A stretch of DNA of 64,000 bases from Eucommia ulmoides (GCA_016647705.1 CM028339.1:17316803-17380802); one strand, 5' to 3'; positions 1 to 11,274 are shown, counted from the first letter of the stretch. Program-made: numbers and translations. The notes: generated by a model not told the origin, from the sequence alone.

Positions 1-21
1 ATCAAAATCTTGGGATCAACG
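1..21 (-). repeat. inner edge of the 3' LTR of element A, with adjacent polypurine tract
   Basis: The first bases match the right end of the LTR that ends at 5380 and the solo LTR that ends at 61704 (shared core ATCAAAATCTTRGGATCAAC). Immediately to the right, read on the minus strand, lies the purine run AAAAAAGGGAGAGA. That is the expected polypurine tract just before a 3' LTR. The rest of this LTR lies outside the window. Confidence 0.65.
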
Positions 22-1254
22 ATCTCTCCCTTTTTTATGATGACAATTAATTTTGATATTTTCTTCAAAATAAAATATAACAACATTTTCCCTAAATCCG
101 AGAACGAGTTCTTTAACTCATTTAAGCATAATAATGAAGATATTATAAACCATAATCAATAAAGCACAAATTTAATCAATAAGCTCCCCCTTAGTAACAC
201 ATCAATTAATTCTCTCCATTAATAAAACATCAACTAATTCTCTCCCTTTGTCATCTTCAAAAACAAATTTAGGTAGGAGGGGAACACAAAAACATCCCTA
301 CTCTACTCTAGACAAATGTCGTGAACTTTAATTTTCCGCTAGATATTCAGTGAGTATCACAAACTAATTGAACGTATCAAAATTTTCAGCATAACATACT
401 ATTGTCCTGCTTATAAAAACTTCCCCTTTTAAATAATTGTAAACAAGTAAATTCATGCATAGGAGAATAATCCTAAGGCAATCAAAATATTTAAACAATA
501 TAGCATGTAATCATATAATTATCAGTTAAGTCCACATGCCTTACTTATGATACCAAATAACGTCTTCCCTTTATAGAAACAAACTATATGTTCTTTAACA
601 CACTAAAATATGAAACATTTCTCAAGTATTTCATCAATCATAAATCTAGTGCATGCATAATTACGGATAAGTGCATATTTTTCTCATAAAATCTCATTTC
701 TCTTTTAGAATTAATACTCGTTTATAAACCAATAGATATGCAACATAAGAACATATTATCATGCATTAAGAAGCATAAAAACTCAGCTCAATCCAACTTA
801 TTTGAATAAAAGTAAATAACATAAATGATAGCTCATTATACAAATAATCCTACTGAAAATCATATTCAATAAATAATTAGCATAATTTAGTAAGATCACA
901 AATATTCGATTAATCATCTAAATCACATAACATGTTTTATAATTAACACATGATTACTACTTGATGTAAGCATATAAAAACATGTTAATACCCCCTAACT
1001 AAATGTGATTCTCATAATCACTCTATACTGTTTCTAAGATAACAAGTGAACACATTATTGAAAATAGGTTTTAGAAACAATCACCAATTTACCTATTTGG
1101 CAAGTTGGGCACCTCCATCTTTAACAAATTTAATGAATTTAAAATGCGGAGGGTTAGGAGTATCTTATCTATCATTTGGGGTGACTTTACTTTTTACCTC
1201 ATTTGAGCTCATAATTAATTTAGCTGCGCAATTCTTCTTGGCTAGATCATATCC

Positions 1255-2250
1255 TCTCTTCCTTTGATTTTTTTCTATTTGACTCATTGATGATTCTCTT
1301 TGTACGTATCGCTTGTGGTTTTCTGGTGATATCCAATCTTGGTTTTGGTACAATTTTTCTCTTAGTACATATCTTTTGTGATTCTTTTACAACTTCACCT
1401 CTTGTCTTTGGTGCATCTTTTCGCTTTGCACACGTCGCTTGTGCTTCTTTGCTAACTTCCTATTTTGGCTTTGATATAAACTCTTTAACTGTTCCTTCAG
1501 GTTCACTTCTGACATTTTGTAATTCTGCACAAGACATTTCAACAATTTTCTTTGGTATCCATTTCATTTTGGATCCGTTCTTATTAGACATAAACTTAGA
1601 GTTACGAAACGGACATGATAATTTAAAATACCCAACCCTATTGCAGTAATAACATCTCAAATATGATTTATCATAGAAAGCACAAGATGTAAAACATAAA
1701 TCATTTCTAATAATAGAAGCATAACTATCACTGGCCTGTAATGAAAGATGAGGCGATGAAATATATCCATTTTGCTTAGAAAAATCATTTTCAAAATCTC
1801 TCGAAATAGACTTAAGGTCGGATTTTGATTTTTCAAAAATTTTCTTAAGTAAATCGATTTTAGAAACAAAATCTGACATTTGCCTAGAAATCATATCAAA
1901 TTTATTTTTTAAAACTTTATTTTCATTTTCAAGAGAATCCTTTTTAGAGAGCAAATTATTAATTTAAAAAATAACTTCCGAAAACTCTTTTGAACTACAA
2001 TAATCATCAAAATGTATTTTAGATTTTCGAACACTTTTCCACCATTTTCAAAAGAAACAATTTTTCTTTTTAAACTCAAGCTCTCTTTAGCAAAAAATAG
2101 TGTGAAAGAAAATAATTTTTCCATAACAATATGGACATTTTCATTATCATCATCTCTATCACTACCACTGAAATCATAAGAATCATAAACCACATTATCA
2201 TATACGCATTTACCACTATTAAAAGAGGATACACAAAACATATCATTCAT
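1255..2250 (-). pseudogene. gag remnant with zinc knuckle and three 21-codon repeats
   Basis: Two overlapping minus frames (1909-2250 and 1460-1954) carry a Copia gag C-terminal half: an acidic stretch (GSDRDDDNEN), lysine-rich coiled-coil-like sequence, then a knuckle CYYCNRVGYFKLSC and the motif KWIPKK. The usual knuckle is CX2CX4HX4C; here the histidine is tyrosine. Past an in-frame TAG at about 1460, the same frame continues with three 21-codon basic repeats of the form PK...EV.KE.Q..C.KRK (about 1284-1466). The N-terminal gag domain normally expected after the primer site is missing: the frame begins only about 57 bp from it. The copy is broken by a frameshift and at least one stop. Confidence 0.7.
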
Positions 2251-2306
2251 GGTGTGTGCACGTGACCGGTTTAGCTAGGATGTTAAGCCTTACGAGCTAA
2301 AACCAA

Positions 2307-2317
2307 CTCTGATACCA
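2307..2317 (-). other. primer-binding site, initiator tRNA-Met type
   Basis: Read on the minus strand this is TGGTATCAGAG, the standard plant Copia primer site complementary to the 3' end of initiator tRNA-Met. It sits two or three bases inside the LTR end, which fixes element orientation and the LTR boundary. Confidence 0.85.
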
Positions 2318-2722
2318 ATTATTGGCCCAGTAGAATACTCAAGAGGGGGTGAATTAGGTAATTAAAAATATATCAGAATAAAACTTAAATAAATCAAATA
2401 ATTAATTTTATATCTAAATTAATTATTATCTTTATACCACAGCGGAATTAATTAATCAACTAGGTGCACACCCAATTAGTAAAAATAAACAAATTAATAA
2501 TGCAACACACCAAGATATATCCTGGTGCACCAAGCTACTCTTGGCTAGTCTAGTCCTTCAAGCCCCACGGAGATTTGAACCCACTAATTCTCAAGATCCC
2601 TTTAAAGGTAGGAACCAAACTCGCACACCGATTTTTTTACAGGCTCAAAATCAACCTTTACAAATTTTTTTTCTCAGGTTAAGGAATAACCTCTACTTTT
2701 TACAGGCTAAAAATTAACCTAA

Positions 2723-3735
2723 CGGCTTGTTTGGTTGGACGGAATGGAATGAGGGTAGAATGAAATGGAAGAAGTAATAGAATGAGAGAATGAATGAAAT
2801 GGAATTGTCAATGGAATCGCTATTCTATTCTCTTGTTTGGTTGGTAAGGAATAAGGGAAGGAATGAAATAGTGAAATATAGTAAAATTTTTATTATGCCC
2901 TTGTGAAATTATTATTCAATTCTCTTATTTGGTTGGTATGAAATAAGTGAAAGAATGGAATGAAATATAATAAAATTCTCATTATGCCTTTATTACAAAA
3001 TTTTATTATATTTCACTATTCCATTACTTCCCTCATTTTATTATATTTTACTATTCCATTCAATTTTAAGTTTTTGTTCTCTAATTTCTGTTTTTATTCT
3101 CAATTTTCAGTTTCTATTCTTTAATTTCTGTTTCTGTTCGCAATTTTCAGTTTCTATTCTCAATTTTTCGTTCTCTAATTTTCTATTTTTGTTCTCAATT
3201 TTCAGTTTATGTTTTCAATTTTTTGTTTCTGTTCTCAATTTTCTGTTTCTGTTCTCAATTTTCAGTTTCCATTCTCAAATTTCTTTTCTCTAAATTTCTA
3301 TTTTTGTTCTTAATTTTTAGTTTATGTTCTCAATTTTATAGTTATCAATTTTCTATTTTTGTTCTTAATTTTCAGTTTCTGTTCTCAATTTTCAGTTTCT
3401 GTTCTCAATTTTCTGTTTTTGTTCTAATTTTTTGTTCTCAATTTCTATTTTTATTCTCAATTTTCTGTTTTCTAATTTTTGTTTATGTTCTTAATTTTTA
3501 ATTTTTGTTTTCAATTTTCAAAGTTAAAATATAAGGATTATTATGTAATTGAGGTTGTTAATTCTATTGGGTTGGAATCATATTCCACCCTATCTCAAAT
3601 GGAATCTCATTCCACCTTATTTCATTTCAATAGAATCACAAAAGTGATTTCATTGGAGAACCAAACAACGGAATAAAAATCAAGAGCAGAATGCGATTTC
3701 ATTCCGCCCCCGATTCCATCCAACCAAACAAGCTG
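2723..3735. mobile_element. PIF/Harbinger-type (Tourist-like) MITE
   Basis: The ends are inverted repeats: CGGCTTGTTTGGTTGGA at the left and its near-perfect complement at the right (one mismatch, CAGCTTG...). The flanks are a 3-bp TAA duplication (2720-2722 and 3736-3738). TAA/TTA duplications and a TGTTTGGTT-type terminus fit PIF/Harbinger-derived MITEs. About 1.0 kb is long for the class; the interior is swollen by the minisatellite at 3060-3530. The related LTR at about 54770 shows the site without the insertion. Confidence 0.87.
3060..3530. repeat. degenerate T-rich minisatellite inside the MITE
   Basis: A unit of about 20-22 bp close to TTCTGTTCTCAATTTTCAG is repeated about twenty times with drift. 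Open frames across it encode only low-complexity Phe/Ser/Leu sequence and are not genes. Confidence 0.8.
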
Positions 3736-5380
3736 TAATTCTTTTTATCACTATTGCTCAAGAATCAAAACCTCTTACAAGCACTTCAACTATCCTTTTA
3801 TCAGGTAAGGATGGAATCTTTACAAATCACTTACACTAATTCTATTCAGGAAGAATTAATAACTCAATCTCTTTACAGGAAGAGACTGAAATCCAACTAC
3901 CCTTGATTAAATACCCCTAATGATATTTAATTCATCACAACTCACCAATACATAAATTGATAAGTAAATCTCACTCAGGGCTTCTATCACCCCAAATAAA
4001 CAATAACTCAATTAATATCCCAATTAATGATAGAAAATCGTGAGATACAAAAAATCTGATTTTAACAAAATATGGGTAACAAATTGGAGCACGTAATCAT
4101 ATTCAAGAAATTATTTGTAAAAATATTTTCTTCAAAAATCAGAAATGATTTCTAAGATCAATTTTCAAAATATAAACAAGTAATGCAATGAAAGAATATA
4201 ATTGAAAAGATCTCACCCGGAATCCACAGAATAATTAGATAAGCAATGTAACTTCAGATCCGGTAACAGCACAAATTAATAGCAGTTCATCTTCAAGATC
4301 ACTCTTAGAATAACTCACAAACTCTCAGAAATATATCTCTAAGAAAAGCTCACTCTTATGATATGATATGATTTCTCTCTTATTGACTGCTTCATGATAT
4401 ATGAAATTCGCAGATCTATTTAAAAAAATATGTAATCAGCTTTCTAACGGCTAATTTACAAGTGTTATGATAATTAAACTCTCCTATAGACCCCTTATAT
4501 CATAAGGACTTCATTTAGGTTCAATTTCACTTAAAAACAACTTTCAAACTACTCAATTAAATTCCCAAAGTATTTCTCAATCTCAATTAATAAGAATAGA
4601 AATTATTTCATGTACCAAATTGAGAAATATTAATATTTAATGTACCAAATCAATAGGATTTAATTAATATATGAACCATATCTTAAATATCGAGAATATC
4701 CTTTAAATCTCTCTCAAATCTTAACAAAAAACGACTACTTTTGGATTTAAAATTGGATCAAACAATATTCTGAACCAGCACTCCTCAATCGACTGCCCAA
4801 CATCGCTTGCAGCCAAACCATCGCTGCAGCGATCATAAGTCGACCACTTAGTCGACTCGCAAATTCAGAGAGTTTGTCATGCTTTCATCGATCGACCACT
4901 TGATCGACTCGCAGATTAAGAAAGTTAAGATATTTTCATAGGTTGACTGGTCGGTCGACACTTCTCTGATCTCGTTTTTAACCTACTTTGTTTTACGATT
5001 TCGTCCCTTTATCCATTTTTATATTTAAATAAGTTCCACTAATATTCTTATATTCCATTTTAGTCATTCAAAAATATTTCTTTTTAATTCACATAGGAGT
5101 AAATAAATATACTTAACAAAAACACACATCAAAGATAAGATTCATTTTGTGTCATGTGTGTGTTCTTAAATGGGATATTAAGAGTTAATATTTATCTGGG
5201 TTGTTTTTCCTAATTTCTTCAAATTTTTAATACTTCTTCATCATCTTAATATCTTTATTAAACATCCATTCCATTTGACATCTTCACTACTAGAACTGTA
5301 AATCACTGAAACATTTGATCAAACATTAGTTCCACCAAAATATCAATATTTAATTGTTCATCAAAATCTTAGGATCAACA

Positions 5381-5870
5381 ATTATTATTAGAAACTTTGA
5401 TAGTGATTATCAATAAAAAATGACAACAAAAAAGAAAAAGAAAAATATAATTATTTTGGCCAATTTAATATGTCATGTTTATTAAAAAAATAAAAAATAA
5501 AATAGACATTTATTTTGAATTAGAAGAAAATTGTTAATGTGTGTTGGAATAGAAATTTTATTTATTTATTTATAGTTCTTTTATTAAGAGGAGATATATA
5601 ATTTTTAAAATTGTTAATGTGTGTTTGAATAGAAATTTTATTTATTTATTTATAGTTCTTTTAATTTTGTTTTTGAGACTAACTTTAAAATAAAATAATA
5701 GCTCTCACTTTGTATTGTTTAATAGTTATTATTATTAGAAACTTTGAAAGTGATTATCAATAAAAAAATCACAACAAAAAAGAAAAAAATATATAATTAT
5801 TTTGGCCAATTTAATGTCATATTTATAAAAAAAAAAAATAGACATTTATTTTGAATTAGAAAAAAATCAT
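5381..5870. repeat. two direct copies of a ~140-bp AT-rich segment
   Basis: The segment starting ATTATTATTAGAAACTTTGA at 5381 recurs at 5728, including GTGATTATCAATAAAAAA and ATTATTTTGGCCAATTTAAT. A shorter repeat (GTTAATGTGTGTT.GAATAG) occurs at about 5535 and 5612 between them. The right end of element A abuts the first copy. From 5871 to 6447 the sequence is AT-rich and I see nothing coding. Confidence 0.75.
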
Positions 5871-6447
5871 TCAACTATTTGGTAACTAATTAGAATGAAA
5901 AGAATTAATTTAAGTATGAAGGATTCAATTAATTTATATTAAAATGTTAATAAAATTACACTATCTTTAAAAATAAAAAATATGAAAAGTCATAATATTA
6001 TTGTGGGGAGTTAATATTAAGACGGTTAAATAAATCTTGATAATTCATTCATCCAAATGAATAGAAATTGAGAGATAAATAATATTTGAATATGAGGATA
6101 TGTCTTCTGTTTTTATATATATCATATAGATATAGATTAATTTAATTTAATATATTGAGCTAATATTAATCAGATATCTTTTATATTTGATATAGTTTAT
6201 AGTTTCACAGTTAATATTAAGTTTAAATTGAATGTATCGAGTTAAAATGTTAATCAAATATAATTTTTTATTTGATATAGTTGTTGGTGGTGGTGATCGA
6301 TGGAAGTCTGTTGGTTGGTTAGACTACTGGAGCCAAAAAGTTTGGCAGCCAATGGATCATTAACTACTAGAGCTCAAGTAGCCAACAACTCAAATTCAGT
6401 AATACAATGGAAACTAAGTGGAATTTAACAAAAACAATTAAAAATAA

Positions 6448-7991
6448 GGGATAAAGACCTTTTTGGTCCCTGACAAATGCCTCGGGTGTCTAATTGGCCC
6501 CTAACTTTTGCAATTCGACAATTTGGTTCTTGACATTTCAAAATCGTTCCAAATTAGCCCTTGAGTCGGGTTCCATTAGTCAAATTTGGGAAAATTGGAT
6601 GGAAAAAGTCATGTGACGTTTGGCTAAGGGTACATGCGTCATTTCATTCTTATTAATAAATTGGGACCTATTTACATATTTTGTTAAACTTAAGGGGTTA
6701 AAAATATTTTTTTTCTTTAATTTTTTTTCCCAGATCGTCTTCTTCCTCTCTGCTGCTGCTCTCCGATCCTTCGTTCACTTGCGTTATCTTCGTTTTTTTC
6801 GCCATCACTTGCGTCGTCTTCTCCATCACGTTCATCGTCTTCGGTTTCGATTAATTAAGGGAAGTGGAGGTTAGGGTTTCAATTACGAAATCGAAACCCT
6901 GTTTCGATTCGGTTTCATTTGGGTTTCAATCTCAAAATCGAAACCGAATCGATTTTGAGATCACAACCCAAACGAAACCGAATCAAAACAGGGTTTGGAT
7001 TTCAAAATCGATTCAGTTTCAATTTGGGTTTCGATTTCAAAATCGAAACCCAAATCGATTTTGATTATGAACAGGGTTTCGATTAGGTTCGATTTTGATG
7101 GTTTTCGTTGTTTTGGTGGCGATGTTCGGCGGTGTTCTTCAATTTCGAAATCGAAACCGTGGTTCGATTTGGGTTTCGATTTCGATTTCGAAATCGAAAT
7201 CGAAACCCAAATCGAACCACGGTTTCAGTTTTGATTTCGAAATCGAAACCCCTAGGTTCGATTTCTATGGTGTTCGTCGTTTTGGTGGTAATGTTCGGTA
7301 GTGTTCTTCGATTTCAATTTCGAAATCGAAGCTCCAAGGTTCGATTTCGACGGTGTTCGTTTTGATGTTGATGTTCGTTTTCGTGTTGATGTTGTGTTTT
7401 AATATGGGAGCCAAAAAAAAAAATATGATTATGTTCTGTTCCCTTATTTTTTACACAAAATTCTTAGAATATAATGGAATTGTTTTTATTTTCTCTTTTA
7501 TAGATGTTTGTATTTGGTTTGGTTGGATATGTCATTTCTTTTGTATTTTTTGGAGTTTTTCATTCATTTTTTAATGAAAAAAAAAATCAAATAATATTTC
7601 AAAAAAAAAATGTTGTTTTGTTCCCATAAATTTGTTGTTCCCATAATTAAAAATAAATAAATTATTGTTCCCATAATTTGTTATTCAATTGAGAAAGAAA
7701 TACCAAATTAAAAAAAAAAATGATTATGTTCTTTCAATTGAGAAAGAAAGATCAAAAAAAATATTTTGACTCCTTAAATTTAGATGACTTTTCAAAATTA
7801 ACTCCATTGTACGCGTAAAGACTAAAATACCCTTAATGAAACGTTAACCGTTAGTTGACTTAACGGAATCTGCCTCAGGGGCCAATTTGAAACGATTTTG
7901 AAATGTCAAGGGTCAAATTGTCGAGTTGCAAAAGTTAGGGGTCAATAGAACACCCAAGACATTTGTCAGAGATTAAAAAGGTCTTTATCCC
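6448..7991. mobile_element. non-autonomous Mutator-like element (possible Pack-MULE)
   Basis: Long terminal inverted repeats of about 125-140 bp begin GGGATAAAGACCTTTTT on the left; the complement of the right end reads the same, with roughly 85% agreement along the arm. The flanks are TAAAAATAA (6439-6447) and TAAACAATAA (7992-8001), a 9-bp target duplication with one inserted base. Long TIRs plus a 9-bp duplication are the mark of MULEs. The interior starts with a pyrimidine-rich, gene-5'-UTR-like stretch (about 6730-6870) and then palindromic repeats. No transposase is present. Confidence 0.82.
6875..7365. repeat. dense self-complementary repeat (GAAATCGAAA / TTTCGATTTC)
   Basis: Alternating copies of TTTCGATTTC and GAAATCGAAA produce many perfect inverted repeats, such as TTTCGATTTCGAAATCGAAA around 7177-7203. 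A larger unit with the text TTCGTTGTTTTGGTGGCGATG recurs at about 169-bp spacing (about 7100 and 7270, with a decayed third). Overlapping open frames here encode only Phe-Glu-Ile-Glu-Thr style repeats. They follow from the repeat's composition and are not evidence of a gene. Confidence 0.8.
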
Positions 7992-8198
7992 TAAACAATA
8001 AATTGGAAAGAACTAAAAATATATATTGTTCTATAAATATGACAAAAATAAAATAAAATACTATTGGTATCTAAATGTGTTAAAGACCTCGAATTGATCT
8101 GGTTATAGCCTACGTGTATTTTTCTTGTTGAGATGAAGGTGATGTGTCTTGAACATAGATATTAGAGATCGGGATTCTTTTAACCAAGTAAAAATTTA

Positions 8199-8571
8199 CT
8201 ATCGTTGTGTTTGGTACACTGAAATAGAATATGATGACAATTGATTTGGTTATACCTCTCATTTGGAATTTCATTTGATTTATATTCGTATTTGGAATTT
8301 CATTTTATTTATATTTGAATATTTTTTGTTTAAAAAAATTATATATTTTTCAAATAACGACTTTATAGTACATATACATTTCATTCCCGATTTATTCTCA
8401 ACATTAATCATATATTAGAATGAGAATGATCATTCCAATATCACATCTAATCAATTTTGTCAATAGACATCAAACATAAAAATGGTATTAATCATACTAT
8501 TTCATTACCATGCTAAATTTAATCCTATTGTTATTATATTCTATTACAGTGCATCAAACACAACAATAGTA
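8199..8571. mobile_element. MITE of about 370 bp, superfamily uncertain
   Basis: The left end CTATCGTTGTGTTTGGTACA and the complement of the right end (CTATTGTTGTGTTTGATGCA) agree over about 30 bp, continuing into CTG.AATAGAATA. The flanks suggest a TA duplication, but the arms can be extended by a few bases on either side, so the exact end and superfamily are not fixed. Confidence 0.65.
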
Positions 8572-9799
8572 AATCTTGTCAATTTGAAAATAGGTTTTAA
8601 ATTAAAAGTTTCAATATAATTATTTTCAATTAAATCATGAAATTGACACTATGAATAATGTAGATGGGGACCATTGGAAACATAATTTGGTTAGTTGGAG
8701 TCGGAGTAAATAGATTAGATATATATCATTCAATGATGCAATCAACAACCTGATGAACACTAGCTGGCCAACCGACAAAACTACCAAAACAAAATTTCCA
8801 TTCCTATATTTCAGTCCCAAAATAGAAAAAGAAAATTACCCATATCTCCCCCCAAGTTATTTACATTGATTGTACAATTTATAATAGACTCATCGTGCTA
8901 ATAATTAACAATTAGCTCTACAAAAAAAAAAAAAGCAACCCTCAAAATTGTGAATACTAGAGTTGAACCCTCAAACAGGAGAGGTAGAAGCAAACCGAAA
9001 TTTATGGGAGAGAAGCTCTCTCTGGTGATCCATAAAGTGAAGGTCATGAACCACCGGGTTACCGGTTCGACCCGGAGGGGATCCCGGGTAGCCCGACGGC
9101 GAGCACCCACTGCACATATTGTCTCTTTCATATGTTGTCTACATCAAAAACAAATTAAGAAAATTACAATTTGATTTTATGGTAAAATGTGTCTAGACCC
9201 GATTATGCACAGCTTAACTAATCACCCCCGAGTGATTTTAATGACGCACTCTCCCACGTTGGTTTGGTACATTTAAGATTAAATTCAAGATTTTTAATTG
9301 CTTGAGTGCTCCAAGGAAAGTTAAATCCTGGTTGACAGGAAAATGGGAACCTCCCTTGCCAATCAGACTAACACCTCTTGAGTGAAAATAATAATACTAA
9401 TAGTAGTAGTAATCCAACCTTGTGTGCAATCATGTTGAGAACTTCACTTCTTTCATACGAATTCTGTTGGCTGATCACATTGGAATGAAAAATGAGACAA
9501 AAAGAAAAATTGCCCAAACATAAAATAAAATCATAAACTATGGCACCATTATGGTAACCTTTTTTTAAATACATTTTATAACAAAAAATATTTTTACTTG
9601 AAAGAAAAAGCCAAAAGAAAAATCATAAGAGCCATCGATTCTGTGGTAGCCTGTAGTAGAGATAATTTCTTAATATTATTATCAGTATGAAAAATACGTC
9701 TTAATTCAAAATAAGTTCACAGATGGTTGAGAATTTGGATGGTAAAATTTTACTCCATCGATCTCTTTTAAAAAATAAAAAAAAAGTTTAAACCTGATA
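8572..9799. other. intergenic stretch without recognisable genes
   Basis: Open frames on either strand here are short and resemble no family I know. A GC-richer island at about 9040-9110 includes GGTTCGACCCG, similar to a tRNA-type B box, but no convincing SINE could be delimited. Confidence 0.5.
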
Positions 9800-10520
9800 C
9801 ATCTCTATCATACCGGCCAATATCAAGAACACTCCTGTCATTTTCATAATACACACCCCATATCTTTTTAATTTGAGTATCTAAATTTAAGACTCCCTCA
9901 ATCACATCACATTTTGTTGATAAAAATACCCTCGCAACATATTTCTTTTGTTATTTATTTCATATTTTCTATTCCTACTCTCCATATCTCTCTCCCTTGT
10001 TTTTTATTTTTTATTTTTTACTATTAATCTGCATTTTTTATTTTTTTATTTTTTTTGTATGGTATTTATTGAAAAAAAAAATGTTGAAAGTAAAAAAACT
10101 AGAAAAAAAATGAAAAATAAAAATATGATTTGAAAAATAAATAAATAATTAAAAATAAATAAATAAAAACACATTTTTTCCTTTCCTATTTTTAAATCTA
10201 AAGTTTTATTTTTGCTGTCTTTTATGTTTTTTTTTTTTCAATTTTTTTACTTTTTAATTTTTTTTCTATAAATACCATATATAAAAAATAAAAATAATAA
10301 AATAAAATATAAGGAACAAAAAAAATGAAAAATAAAAAACAAGAGAGTAAAAAAATAGAAAACAAAAACGAAAATGAAAATTAAAAAATAAAATGCAAAA
10401 AATATGTTGTGAGTATTTTGTCAACAAAATACGATAGCGTGATAAGATATTATGAAAACTATAGGGATGGTCTTGATATTTTTAGAATTGATATTTTTCG
10501 AAATGACACAGGGTGTTTAG
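9800..10520. mobile_element. fold-back / long-inverted-repeat element
   Basis: Sequence from about 9815 (CCAATATCAAGAACACTCC, TTTTCATAATA, CACATTTTGTTGA, AACATATTTC) reappears in reverse-complement order from about 10490 back to 10400 (ATATCAAGACCATCCC, TTTTCATAATA, GTATTTTGTTGA, AACATATTTTT). The matching continues into A/T-rich arms (GTATGGTATTTAT on the left, its complement near 10270) to a centre at about 10150. The whole is a hairpin with arms of about 300 bp. I could not fix a target duplication, so it may be a MITE or MULE derivative. Confidence 0.65.
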
Positions 10521-10590
10521 AGTACAAACTAGAAAAAATAAAAAAACACTCGGAATTGTATTTTCACATTTTTTTTAATAGCACATTTTT

Positions 10591-10982
10591 TAAGAGCAAA
10601 ACGAAAGTTTTTAAAATTAAGTAATTTTTGTTATAAGCAAGAAAAATATTTTAAAAAAAAAATATTATTAAACTGTGCCTTATATTTTTTAACTGTGCAG
10701 AACAAAAATCATGAGTTATTTGGAACAATACTAAATTCACAAATTAAGAATTGTGATGCATGTGTGTGTATATATTATTTTATTTCGTTTTAAGAGCAAA
10801 ACGAAAGTTTTTAAAATTAATTTTTGTTATAAGCAAGAAAAATATTTTTAAAAAAAACGTTACCAAATGGTACCGTATATTTTTTAACCGAACAAAAATC
10901 ATGAGTTATTTGGAACAATACTAAAATCACAAATTAAGAATTGTGATGTATCTGTGTGTGTATATATTATTTTATTTCGTTA
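10591..10982. repeat. tandem duplication, two units of about 195 bp
   Basis: AAGAGCAAAACGAAAGTTTT begins at about 10591 and again at about 10792. Both units continue through TTATAAGCAAGAAAAATATTT, ATCATGAGTTATTTGGAACA and TATATTATTTTATTTCGTT. The units differ by small indels and a few substitutions. Confidence 0.85.
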
Positions 10983-11025
10983 AGTGTTTCTAACAACATT
11001 AGGATGGAAAACATATAGAGAAATT

Positions 11026-11274
11026 TCAAAAAACCAATTGAGAAGACAAAAACCCGTGTTTGCTGCAACTGAGGGGCTCGAGAAATTCCGGCAAGGCAGA
11101 TCCCAGCCGAAGGGGTTTGGGACAAAGAAGAAGATCATTCCCTCCTCCTCCTCCATAGCCAAGCTTAGAGGTCTCCTCCGATGAACCTGTGCTTGTCTCA
11201 ACCACAAGATTGCTTTTCACTGGTAAATTATGCATCCACTTCTCCCCAAACATAACAACATCAACACATAACAA
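11026..11274 (-). other. possible small exon or gene fragment, unrecognised
   Basis: A minus frame of 82 codons with ordinary codon composition (PVKSNLVVETSTGSSEETSK, then a glycine run) lies downstream, in its own orientation, of a (CT)n tract at 11373-11418. Such CT tracts are common in plant 5' leaders. I do not recognise the protein, an overlapping minus frame (10980-11207) is also open, and no splice structure is clear. This could be chance or a captured gene fragment. Confidence 0.2.

Larger units (their letters stand above)
1..5380 (-). mobile_element. SIRE-like Copia element, internally deleted (element A)
   Basis: On the minus strand the order is 5' LTR (2320-5380), a primer site complementary to initiator tRNA-Met, a gag remnant, non-coding DNA, a purine-rich tract, and the edge of the 3' LTR at the window start. 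The internal domain is only about 2.3 kb and shows no protease, integrase, reverse transcriptase or RNase H, so the copy is non-autonomous. The long LTR (about 2 kb once the MITE is subtracted) and the gag type with a zinc knuckle followed by KWIPKK suggest the SIRE/Maximus lineage. The lineage is inferred from family features. Bases 22-1254 are AT-rich with no recognisable gene. Confidence 0.7.
2320..5380 (-). repeat. 5' LTR of element A (contains a MITE)
   Basis: The right end ...GGATCAACA (5380) and left end TATTGGCCCAG correspond to the ends of the solo LTR at 54358-61704, and long stretches align (for example the tracts rich in TTTACAGGCT, and the closing CATCAAAATCTTAGGATCAACA region). 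Minus the MITE at 2723-3735, the LTR is about 2.05 kb. At 4790-4975 it carries a run of short palindromes (ATCGCTGCAGCGAT, several GTCGAC) separated by filler with CAGAGAGTT. The terminal base pattern has drifted from TG to TA at the left end. Confidence 0.78.

Noticed and set aside
3223-3501. 92-codon frame rich in Phe, Ser and Leu resembling a membrane protein.
   Set aside because: It is the translation of a T-rich minisatellite within a MITE.
6864-7365. Several overlapping open frames on the plus strand.
   Set aside because: They translate the GAAATCGAAA repeat in different frames; all frames are open because the repeat lacks stops.
9040-9115. GGTTCGACCCG and nearby text looked like a tRNA-derived SINE or tRNA gene.
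   Set aside because: No acceptor-stem pairing, no convincing A box at the right distance, no tail or target duplication could be delimited.
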